From Zea mays (taxonomy: Eukaryota; Streptophyta; Magnoliopsida; Poales; Poaceae), in contig NC_050099.1 in NCBI RefSeq assembly GCF_902167145.1, positions 241,998,588 to 242,062,587 on the forward strand: DNA of 64,000 bases. The letters run 5' to 3'. The position numbers were made by a program, and so were the translations under genes. Each line of letters starts with the position of its first letter. Positions within the stretch are counted from its first letter, which is position 1. The notes beneath the pieces were generated by a model. That model was not told where the DNA came from. It ran no database searches and worked only from the letters and a program-made list of their open reading frames with translations. Shown in pieces: positions 55,501 to 62,271 of this stretch.

Positions 55501-58500
55501 TTTGCCCTGGCACGCGGCCAGACGCCTCCCTCCCCTCGCCGCCGACCTCCTCTGCCAGGTCGTGCGGCGGCCGCCACCAACCGCCGCTCCCTGCTCCTTC
55601 GCGAGCGCCTCCACGCTGGCCGCCACCAGCTCCTCCGCGCCATGGCTGGTCAACGCGACCTCGCCCCTCGGCCGCGCGACATCTACGTGTGAAAACGAGG
55701 TACCGCAGAGCCCGCTGACGCGAAGCACCCTTGTCTACTGTAACAACGTCAGCGTCATGTACCTCTCCACCAACCCCGTCCAACATCAATGCACGAAGCA
55801 TGTCGAGCTCGACCTCCACTTGGTTCGCGAGCGGGTTGCTGTCGGAGATGTGCGGGTTCTTCATGTCCCGACCCCTTCTCAGTTCGCCGACATCTTCACC
55901 AAAGGTCTCCCTACGTCGGTGTTTGAGGAGTTTCGGTCCAGTCTCAACATCTCCCGCCCGTGGCTACAGTTTCGACCGGGGGGGGGGGGTAGAGTCGTTG
56001 TGTACCTGCGTTATGGGCTGTGTACTCTGTGTAATGGGGCCTTATGTAATGGGCTTAGGCTCAACATATCTGACATAAATATAACACCCAACCCTGATTA
56101 GGGTTAGAGTTTTCAGTCCAATACATTGCTTTGTACTTATATAAGCTTCGCAGATAACCTGCCATTGCTTTTTGTAAAATTTTAGTTGACGTCCAGTTGC
56201 AACAAAGGTTGTGACTGTTTAGGAGTTACAAAATTTAGCTCTCAAGGAATGGCCGAATGGGACTGCAGCAAGCTAGCAATCAGATTCTACTTTATGGTTG
56301 CAGCCGTGCAGAAATAGGTTGTAGATTATGTAGGTAACTGTTAACCTTCTGCTGTCCTGCATCTTTTGATGGTGGTCCTGGGCTCTATCAGCTATGAGGA
56401 GATATTCTGGGTTGTGTTGTGGACGGCTGGACGCGTTCCGAGCACCAATGTGCACAAGGTGTTTTTTGTTGTAAAATATTAAGCTTTTCATGCACCATTG
56501 CTTGTGGTCCTTTTTTTTTCTCGAAAGCGCAGGGGAACTGCGCCTTTAATTATATTAAGAAGAGGAGAAACATAATACATTGCTTGTGGTCCCTTTTGCC
56601 AGAGTACATGCCTTGCTATAAGAGTTGAAGACCTGTATCAATGAGAAACACTGGTGAAATTGAATCCTGAACCCATCTCTACTGTTTGTCCTCCTGTAGC
56701 TCTCCTCTGATCCCCCACTCCCTCCTATTTCAGTATCTTCCAAGTCCGTCCCAGTAGTTAGTTGCATTGGCAAAACTTTAACAAGTCATAGTAAATTAGT
56801 AACGTTTTTTATTTATTGTGAAATTTTTTACAAGTCTACTTTGAATTTTTATGCTGTCAGGTAGTAAAAGTGGAGCATTGTGAAAGAGTGCATATCATTG
56901 CAGCTGCAAAACGGATTTGTATTGCCAACTGCCGGGAATGCATCTTCTACATAGGAGTAAATCACCAACCTCTTGTGTTGGGGGACAACCATAAATTACA
57001 AGTAAGTTTCTGTTGTTCCTTTGCCTTTGCTCTTTTAAATGGTGATTGTAGGGGGTGTTGGTTTAAATAGTTGATTTCCCATCTTAAATGAATGGCTTAA
57101 ATACAACGTCTAAAGTCAATAATTATACATAGTGTTTGCTACTCAGTAATATCAAATAAGTGCGAAGGACAATATTGAACTCAGTGATGTGACTTACACT
57201 ACATTAGTGCTTAATAATTAATATCTTCTCATGGTATGGTAAATTTCTATATCTGTATCAACAGGTTGCTCCATTCAATACGTGCTACCCACAACTGCAT
57301 GAACATATGATACAAGTGGCTGTCGATCCCAGTGTCAACAAATGGGACCAACCTTTTGTGTTGGGAGTTGTTGATCCACATGATTCATTATCCCATCCTG
57401 CTGGAGTTTCAGATGTTAAAGCTGAATCAGCAACATGTCTGGATCCTGATCTATTCACCAATTTTTTGGTATGTTAAAAAAACGCTTTAGGCTTAGTTCT
57501 GTAAAACAATACAAGCACAGATCCAACCAGTCTTCTACCTTAAAGTTTCTTTTATCTCTGTTCTCGATGCGGTATGAAAACATTGTTTCCTGCGTTGCTC
57601 ATCTTCCATTCTGCAATGCAATATGCCAGCTGCATGCAGTAATTGCAATGCGGCAACTTGAACCACCTGCATGCTAGAATACTTGAGTCAGTTCTTGATG
57701 TATCTATCAAAATTTTCTCCAGTGATGCTTCCAACTGGAAAATGCATTTTAAGTGACGTGTCATTTTTTTCTCAAACAACGCATGAGAGCTGTGTCATTT
57801 CACCAAGGAAGAAAAAAAAGGTACAGACTGTAAAAAAAAGGAATAGGCCAAAGAAAGCCGCCTCCCAAATACATCCTACACACTACTAGGAGACTAAACT
57901 CTATAGCTAATATAACTGCTGTTTTTAATAAAAAATATTAAGTGATGCTGAACCTGTCATTTGATGTGTTTTTTTAATAGCTAATAGAACTGTTTTTAAT
58001 AAAAGTATTAACTTTTGTTCTGCAGATTCCTAGTTGGTTTGGGGATGAAAGGCAAGGGACTACAAACCGCAATCCTTTCCCACTGCCTGAAATTTATGGG
58101 ACATCCCAAAGCAAAAAGGTATATTAAGTGACTAAAATCAATAGAGCTAAGCATAATACATGAATATAAAATACCTTGAGGTATATGTATACTTGTGGGT
58201 TCTGTCAGCTCCCTATTTACAATGCCATGGGCAACCTAACTTCAGTTAGTGTAATATATTCTGTTTGATGGCTACTCTTCATGGGATGTGTGCTATGCCC
58301 TCCATTCCAGAATGTTGGTCTTTTTAGTTTTGTGATTTTGTCCCCAGTCAAACTCATTTATCTTTGACCAAGTTTATAGGAAAAACATACTAAAATCTCC
58401 AATATCATATAAATGCACTATCAACATATATTGTATGGTGGGTTAAATAATGAAACTAATTTGGTGTTGTAGACGTTGCTGTATTTTTCCATTCACTTAG

Positions 58501-59379
58501 TAAAGTTAGACTTCTGAGTGTCATATACTCCAATCCTAATCCAAGAAGATGAATGAGATTTGAAGTTATTGTTTCTATATTTCTCAGCGTAGTAGTAGAA
58601 AGTGATGAAGATATAGTGCAAACTTTGATATATTCTTAAACATTGTTTGGCACAGCTAGTTCATATTTCACCATGCTGTATTACTAAAGGTCAGATGTTC
58701 CTAAGTACATTGTATTCTTATCAGCGTTCTGCTCTGGAAGATATCCAAAAGATGATTCGGGAGCTGCAGCTTGATGAGAACCGGAAAAGGGAATTGGCAA
58801 CTGCCCTTCACGTTCAGTTCAAGGATTGGTTATACGGTAACGCACTAACATCTCATCGTTACATACGAACATCTTATGGTTACGCTCGATCTTGATCAGA
58901 ATAGAGACTGACTGCGGGTGTACATTAAGAAACCTTTGGTGTTGCACAATTTTATGCCAACTATGGTTAACAGATATGCAGTGATATGGTAATTAGTTGT
59001 CAGCACAAGCAGCAGGTCTCAATAGTTCTTTTCCCTTGGGAAGTACACCTTCTTAATTTGTAAACCTAGCTTAATCACCGAAATTACACAGTATGCGACA
59101 CCATAAAAACAACCTTTTCTTTTCACTCTCTAGACTAATAGTATCTGGGACCGTTCATCCACGTGTGTTTCTTTTTTCCCCTTTCCTTCTAAGGAATTGG
59201 CAGCTCTCCTGCCATGTCTTTTTAGCACAACGGTTATGAGTGATATTTGCTGAGATGATATTAGTCAGTTTCATGTGAAACTAGGTTTGTTTCGTGTGAT
59301 TAACTGGAAATCCTTTGTTGTCATGTCCTCCTCAGCTTCAGGCAATATCCGCCAGCTCTACTGTCTACAGGGCGATTAA
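37067..59379 (+). CDS. TBCCD1: TBCC domain-containing protein 1 (TBCCD1-like), nine exons
   Basis: Coding exons: 37067-37579, 39116-39256, 48684-49070, 54616-54720, 56861-57001, 57265-57468, 58026-58118, 58725-58836, 59336-59379. All introns are GT-AG; introns 1-7 are phase 0 and intron 8 is phase 1. The product is 579 aa, the usual size for plant TBCCD1. Residues 1-171 are a Pro-rich start plus a helical N-terminal region. The tubulin-cofactor-C/CARP beta-helix domain spans about 345-480 ([40 protein letters not shown]). The C-terminus is [14 protein letters not shown]. The family is related to tubulin-folding cofactor C and RP2; animal and algal members position centrosomes or centrioles, and the plant role is less clear. 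The ATG at 37067 is preferred over an in-frame ATG at 36995 because family proteins begin MADE-like and the upstream codons overlap the repeat-derived leader. No stop or frameshift was found despite 15 kb of transposons in introns 2 and 3. Confidence 0.9.
37580..39115. other. TBCCD1 intron 1
   Basis: 1,536 bp, mostly unique-looking AT-rich DNA. A MITE-like patch at about 38678-38960 has facing ends (ggtcactttggtagagctcc and its partial inverse ggtagctttgccaaacaagcc); no duplication could be fixed. Confidence 0.5.
39116..39256 (+). CDS. TBCCD1: TBCCD1 exon 2 (residues 172-218)
   Basis: Between ttttgcag and gtatgcc. It reads [20 protein letters not shown] then [20 protein letters not shown], a block well conserved in plant TBCCD1. 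Confidence 0.9.
39622..40735. mobile_element. Mutator-like non-autonomous element in intron 2
   Basis: 1,114 bp with terminal inverted repeats of about 40 bp (agggaaatgctac...aacactaaaag against cttttagtgtccggtagcaaattttcc), extended inward by a second inverted pair (gagagagaactattgtgaaatga and its inverse near 40600). Flanked by 9-bp near-duplicates ttttagaat (39613-39621) and ttttaggat (40736-40744), the Mutator target length. The interior includes a SINE and GC-rich DNA, with no transposase. Confidence 0.75.
40100..40212 (+). repeat. tRNA-derived SINE inside the MULE-like element
   Basis: Pol III-like promoter boxes: A-box-like tggctgagttggttaggtgg (about 40110) and B-box-like gagtctgactccc (about 40157), followed by tgggagcgaatttcagtctggggttaaataaatccc. 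Layout and wording match grass tRNA-derived SINEs. No clear target duplication. Confidence 0.6.
40823..41405 (-). pseudogene. L1-like LINE 'A', 3' end, in intron 2
   Basis: Minus-strand LINE remnant. The poly(A) appears as T9 at 40823-40830 followed by the 3' stem-loop (cacaggagaactgcgc). Upstream on the minus strand, coding sequence for the zf-RVT C-terminal domain is readable: [56 protein letters not shown] 'B' is inserted in the ADRL codons at 41405. The upstream part of LINE A is at about 47812-48270. This 3' part is duplicated at 46521-46948. Confidence 0.75.
40980..41592. repeat. 613-bp direct repeat, left copy
   Basis: Matches 46521-47133 over exactly 613 bp with about a dozen differences (about 98%). 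Spans the LINE A 3' part and the LINE B 3' end and flanks the copia element. Confidence 0.9.
41406..41592 (-). pseudogene. LINE 'B' 3' end, first copy
   Basis: T-rich poly(A) complement then cgaaaagcgcaggagaactgc, the LINE 3' stem-loop, and 3' UTR. It is cut off at 41592 and followed by the copia LTR. The remainder of LINE B follows its second copy at 46949. Confidence 0.7.
41884..43460 (-). pseudogene. copia reverse transcriptase and RNase H
   Basis: [42 protein letters not shown], an intact [12 protein letters not shown] catalytic loop, and [10 protein letters not shown]. RNase H after a frame break near 42395: [39 protein letters not shown], and after another frameshift near 42110 [19 protein letters not shown]. 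Stop at 41884 just before the PPT. Confidence 0.85.
43417..44913 (-). pseudogene. copia integrase
   Basis: Integrase zinc finger ([20 protein letters not shown] with [10 protein letters not shown]), core with D in [10 protein letters not shown] in [10 protein letters not shown] and E in [10 protein letters not shown], then a Ser/Pro-rich linker. A frameshift near 43445 precedes RT. Confidence 0.85.
44784..46154 (-). pseudogene. copia gag and protease
   Basis: Minus-strand frame from ATG 46154 ([20 protein letters not shown]). A UBN2-type Gag follows ([40 protein letters not shown]), then an Arg/Gly-rich stretch, CCHC knuckle [14 protein letters not shown], and a protease-like [16 protein letters not shown] frameshift near 44890 separates it from integrase. 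Confidence 0.8.
46521..47133. repeat. 613-bp direct repeat, right copy
   Basis: Second copy of 40980-41592, starting at the first base after the copia LTR. It continues uninterrupted into the rest of LINE B, so this is the copy in its original setting on the right side. Confidence 0.9.
46949..47811 (-). pseudogene. LINE 'B', 3' end and RT C-terminal region
   Basis: Minus strand. T-tract and 3' stem-loop at 46949-46985, then the zf-RVT domain ([60 protein letters not shown]) at about 47108-47557. Upstream pieces in shifted frames ([14 protein letters not shown]; [18 protein letters not shown]) run to about 47805. 5'-truncated and inserted in LINE A. Confidence 0.75.
47812..48275 (-). pseudogene. 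LINE 'A', upstream part
   Basis: Continuation of LINE A beyond [25 protein letters not shown] near 48150-48210, [20 protein letters not shown] and [18 protein letters not shown] near 47815-47960. It joins in sense to the zf-RVT part at 41405. The 5' truncation is near 48275. Confidence 0.7.
48276..48683. other. end of intron 2
   Basis: Starts with a CGG/CGA-repeat-like GC-rich patch (about 48300-48380), then ordinary AT-rich intron to the acceptor tgttgtgcag. No element recognised. Confidence 0.4.
48684..49070 (+). CDS. TBCCD1: TBCCD1 exon 3 (residues 219-347)
   Basis: [39 protein letters not shown], a Ser/Thr-rich variable linker, and [19 protein letters not shown]. Ends ataaag|gtacatt, 9.4 kb downstream of exon 2. 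Confidence 0.9.
49071..50480. other. intron 3, first part, no clear element
   Basis: AT-rich intron to about 49550, then a stretch (49556-49980) with a coding look: after gatacag the plus strand reads [20 protein letters not shown] and [14 protein letters not shown] before a stop. I do not recognise it; it could be a captured exon or decayed transposon. Trinucleotide caccaccac runs near 49950-49970. Confidence 0.35.
50481..52696 (+). pseudogene. LINE 'C', degenerate, intron 3
   Basis: Plus-strand L1-like RT remnants in several frames: an RT block with [15 protein letters not shown] (about 50720-50765), [20 protein letters not shown] and [19 protein letters not shown] (about 50935-51080), and later zf-RVT-like pieces around 51830-52170. 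It ends in ctcctacgtcgttcgaaaaaa at about 52676-52696, a decayed version of the LINE 3' stem-loop and poly(A). A small MITE is inserted at 51599. Confidence 0.65.
51599..51681. mobile_element. 83-bp Tourist-like MITE in LINE C
   Basis: Near-perfect foldback: ccttgtttgggagcaagtgtaatg (51600-51623) is the exact inverse complement of 51656-51679, and TTA flanks both sides (51596-51598, 51682-51684), as for PIF/Harbinger-derived MITEs. The inner part repeats gcaagtgtaat once more. Confidence 0.8.
52697..54569 (+). pseudogene. LINE 'D', 5'-truncated, RT end and zf-RVT, intron 3
   Basis: Starts inside the RT ([40 protein letters not shown]). After a frameshift near 52975 one frame of more than 400 codons runs to 54322: [80 protein letters not shown]. 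The 3' end has gcgcagctctcctgcgcg (about 54536-54554) and A9 at 54561. It begins at the poly(A) of LINE C and stops 46 bp before exon 4. The least decayed LINE in the window. Confidence 0.85.
54616..54720 (+). CDS. TBCCD1: TBCCD1 exon 4 (residues 348-382), start of TBCC domain
   Basis: [20 protein letters not shown] and [15 protein letters not shown], between tttgtag and gtatgcatg. Confidence 0.9.
54872..56123 (+). mobile_element. 1.25-kb internally deleted copia with 138-bp LTRs, intron 4
   Basis: 5' LTR 54872-55009 (TGTTAGAGTCC...CAGTCCAATA), directly followed by a tggtatcaga initiator-Met PBS. 3' LTR about 55990-56123, preceded by a G9 PPT. Flanked by the perfect duplication cattg (54867-54871, 56124-56128). 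Of the coding region only the RNase H end remains; the rest is foreign or non-coding DNA. The LTR ends in ...ATA, which is unusual for copia. Confidence 0.85.
55502..55975 (+). pseudogene. chimeric frame: GC-rich foreign segment fused to copia RNase H end
   Basis: One open frame links a GC-rich segment ([40 protein letters not shown]) to the C-terminal part of copia pol ([59 protein letters not shown]). The GC-rich part is not copia-like and ends at a splice-donor-like gag|gtaccg; its source is unknown. No evidence of expression. Confidence 0.5.
56511..56577 (-). mobile_element. 67-bp LINE 3'-end insertion, intron 4
   Basis: T9 tract, then cgaaagcgcaggggaactgcg (LINE 3' stem-loop on the minus strand) and about 35 bp of 3' UTR, flanked by a perfect 15-bp duplication cattgcttgtggtcc (56496-56510, 56578-56592). 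An extremely 5'-truncated target-primed insertion. Confidence 0.9.
56861..57001 (+). CDS. TBCCD1: TBCCD1 exon 5 (residues 383-429), TBCC domain
   Basis: [40 protein letters not shown] and GDNHKLQ; acceptor gctgtcag, donor gtaagt. Confidence 0.9.
57265..57468 (+). CDS. TBCCD1: TBCCD1 exon 6 (residues 430-497)
   Basis: [40 protein letters not shown] and [11 protein letters not shown]. End of the TBCC domain. Confidence 0.9.
57765..57890 (-). repeat. decayed LINE 3' end in intron 6
   Basis: tttttttctcaaacaacgcatgagagctgtgtc resembles the minus-strand LINE tail (poly(T), cgaaagcgcaggagaactgcg) with several changes, followed by purine-rich DNA. No duplication fixed. Confidence 0.4.
58026..58118 (+). 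CDS. TBCCD1: TBCCD1 exon 7 (residues 498-528)
   Basis: [20 protein letters not shown] and [11 protein letters not shown]. Confidence 0.88.
58725..58836 (+). CDS. TBCCD1: TBCCD1 exon 8 (residues 529-566)
   Basis: [20 protein letters not shown] and [17 protein letters not shown]; ends in phase 1 at tatacg|gtaacg. Confidence 0.9.
59336..59379 (+). CDS. TBCCD1: TBCCD1 exon 9 (C-terminus and stop)
   Basis: After cctcctcag, completes the split Ala codon and reads [13 protein letters not shown] then TAA at 59377-59379. This tail is strongly conserved in plant TBCCD1, as far as I recall. Confidence 0.88.
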
Positions 59380-60000
59380 CGATGGGATTTGCAAGACTGA
59401 CTACCCTTTTGCCGACTCCTACTCCAAAACATTCGACAATTGTCGAAAGCTGACCTTCCTTTCCCTGGGAGAGAGGATTCCCACCCGCGCAGAAGGATGT
59501 GAAGATGTACTGTTACCTACTTTTTTACAGATTCATTTGGGTATATTCCCTTTGCTGCGAGTTGGAGGTACTAATTAGGATGTAATCTCCAAGCCTACTC
59601 ATTTTTTTTGGCCCTTGATAACGTCCACGAGTATGTAATAGGGACTGGTGAATCATACGTTGTAAACATTTCTTCATCCCGTTTTGCTAAATGGCTCGTC
59701 ATGTCAACCCTCTATTGGATCAACTGTATTGTGCTCATCCTTATAGACATGCTTGTTTGCAACTTTTTTCGTTGGTCAAGGTTTTGCCACTCTCAGGACG
59801 ATTATTGTCAGAATTTATTTGCAACATGTTTTGGCCCAGTTGTTATCTCAGCATATTAGCTTTTATTTGACGAACTTCTCGTTGAAATTAAAAATGATGT
59901 TTTATTAAAATAGTTTTTTTTTGAACTTTTTCAAAAACTACCTATATACTGGATCTAAGATTTTTCATTTTTTTTTAAAAAAAATGAAGCAGTCAAAACC
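59380..60000. other. TBCCD1 3' untranslated region and flank
   Basis: T-rich sequence after the stop. I see no canonical aataaa; attaaa-like and ttattaaaat sequences near 59885-59910 are possible weak poly(A) signals. Confidence 0.4.
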
Positions 60001-61150
60001 ACATGAATCAACTAGGATATAACTTACGGTAAGTTCTCCGACGTGGATCGATACGGACCAGTTAGTATCTATCGTTTTGGCTCTAACGAGATCGATATGG
60101 ACCAGTTTGGCTTTTAATGTTGCTGATGATACCGACCGGCCGGCTGAATGGACGTCGGATTAAAATAATCGGCTCCGACGGTCGACGTGGGCTCCGTCAC
60201 GTAACGTAAACGACGGTTGGAAGTCGACCAGCTAGCCCCTCCTTATTTAAAACCAGGCTGCATACTCTTTATTTTGTGGCGCAGAGAGGTGGGTCAGTCA
60301 CATCCCATATATATATATGTATGCCGTGCCGGGCTGCATGCAATTATTGTGCGGTGATGTACGAAGAGCGCATACATATGCATGCATCCATCCATCCATC
60401 CACCATCCACGTCTGCGCTCTGCGCTGCGCGTCGTGTTGTGTTGTTCCGCTTCCGTATGGGCTGCTGTTTCGGCTGCTAGTTCTAGCTGACCGCGACACG
60501 CCCGGCTCGTGTTTCATGCATCTCTTGTACGTTCCGGCTGGTCCCCGCCGCACAGGCACAGGGCTGGCCCGGCCGGCCGGCGCTAGCAGTTCGCGTACTG
60601 CCGCCGAGAGAGCCTTGTGTTGCGCATGGGCGGGCGTCGTGTGACATGCACGCGAGTCGTTCCAACGAGCAATTGACAAGTGCAGTGCAGTGCATGAGGC
60701 ATCCCACGCGGGGAAATCCGCGTCCGCCCAATGGGCGAGCCAGCCAGCTAGGGATAAGGTTTGGGGATGGGTGTGGGCCGTGCATCGCCTCCCCGTTTGT
60801 CCTCTCCGCCCGCGTCAGCTCCTCAGCTCCTCCGATCTGTCTACAAGCGGGCCCAGCGCCGTGTCGCCACTCCACACGCCACGTGCCCACGTGCATGGAT
60901 GGGCCTGCCCAAACCTTATCATGCACTGTCCAGGAACGGGCGCCACTTGGACAGTGATCGAACGCTCCAATTGAAGCCGGATCCCTTGGAATTTCCATAT
61001 ACTTCCCCTCCTTGCTTGCTTGAAAGTGCTATTTCTATGTCCACCAAACCAGTCCTTGTGTTAGTGTTGAACATCATCAAAAATGTCGGACGGTCCAACT
61101 ATAGAGAATTTGTTAGCTGTCGACTAAAAACAGGTCCAGCCCTATATATA
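60001..61150. promoter_or_regulatory. promoter-like GC-rich region, no gene confirmed
   Basis: A possible TATA (ttatttaaaa, 60243-60252) is followed by a tccatccatcc run. At 60745-60925 an I-box-like gataaggtttgg (60752) and its exact inverse ccaaaccttatc (60910) bracket two cacgtg G-boxes (about 60880-60893). Such pairs occur in light-regulated plant promoters. The open frames 60276-60998 on both strands have no family motif and overlap each other. Could be the upstream region of a gene that has since been lost, or incidental. Confidence 0.3.
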
Positions 61151-61169
61151 TATATATATACTGTATTTA

Positions 61170-62258
61170 TATATTACACCTGGGTGCATTCAATATAGAG
61201 AATGCGCCCAGGCCGAACCTATGTGCCAGGTTCGAGCCAACCGTCTCACCCAGGCCGGTTTCGTCCCTCCCGCACGCTCCGGACAGAACCTTTTCATTTT
61301 CCCGCCCCCGCCCCTCTTTCTCCGTGAACGGCTCCTCCGCGAACGGCTCAACCTCATCACATAAGTTGCAATCACACCAGACTTGCAGTTGCAATTATAC
61401 CAGACAGCAGTTGCAATCATTGTTTTGTTTAACAGATTTTTGGACATAGTTATATAGAAGTTGCAATCACACCAGACCAGCAGTTGCAATTACACCAGGC
61501 AGCAGTTGCAATCATTGTTTGTTTAACAGATTTTTGGACATAGTTATATAGAAGTTGCAATCACACCAGATCAGAAGTTGCAATTACACCAGACAGCAGT
61601 TGCAATTATTGTTTGTTTAACATATTTTTGGACATAGTTATATAGAAGTTGCAATCACAACAGACCCACAGTTGTAATTACACCAGACCAGTAGTTGCAA
61701 TCTTGTTTGTTTAACAGATTTTTGGACATAGTTATATAGAAGTTGCAATCACACCAGACCAGCAGTTGCAATTACACCAGACCAGCAGTTGCAATCATAT
61801 TTTTTAACAAAATTTCTCAGAGTTATTCAGTACTTGCAATCACATAAGAGCAACTCAGCAGTTGCATCCACACTACACCAGCAGTTGCAATTACAACACA
61901 CCATTGGTTGCAATCATTTTGTTTATATTTTTTAACAGATATTTGAGTAAAATTATACAACAGTTGCAATCACACATAATGCGGGCTTGCAATCCCACCT
62001 AATGCGGGGGACAGGGAGGCACGCAGACATAGAGGCGCGCGGCGGCGCGGGGACAGGGAGGCGCGCGGCGGCGCGAGGACAGGGAGGCGCTCGGCGGCGG
62101 TGGGATCTAGGTTTAGAGGATCGGAGGAAGAAGGAGGAGACGACGGCGGCGCGGGGATAGGGATGCGCGCGGCGGCGGCGGGGAGGCGCGCGAAACAGGA
62201 CTTACGCCTGGGTGCATTCAATATAGAGAATGCACCCAGGTGCATTTTAGCAGCGCCG
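61170..62258. mobile_element. 1.1-kb inverted-repeat element with palindromic ends and tandem repeats
   Basis: Each end carries cctgggtgcattcaatatag followed by agaatgcNcccagg, a sequence that is itself a foldback (61179-61212 and 62208-62241). The 13-bp direct repeat tatactgtattta flanks the block (61157-61169, 62259-62271). Inside are a GC-rich left part, a tandem array (61430-61800) and a GC-rich gcgcggcgg right part. Long duplication and inverted ends suggest a Mutator-like non-autonomous element; no transposase. Confidence 0.6.
61430..61800. repeat. tandem repeat, about 95-bp unit
   Basis: Four units beginning ttttggacatagttatatag (near 61437, 61530, 61625, 61721), each with two or three gttgcaatNacaccagacc sub-repeats. 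Degenerate gttgcaat copies continue from 61365 to 61990, about 20 in all. Confidence 0.85.
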
Positions 62259-62271
62259 TATACTGTATTTA

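Noticed and set aside
59195..59235. Another LINE 3' end (ggcagctctcctgccatg)
   Set aside because: Only a short resemblance, no A-tail or duplication.
37067..59379. TBCCD1 as a pseudogene disrupted by transposons
   Set aside because: All insertions lie in introns; every exon is open, splice sites are GT-AG and phases agree.
60276..61198. Open frames of 94-171 codons on both strands
   Set aside because: Mutually overlapping, low-complexity, no conserved motif; kept only as a promoter-like region.
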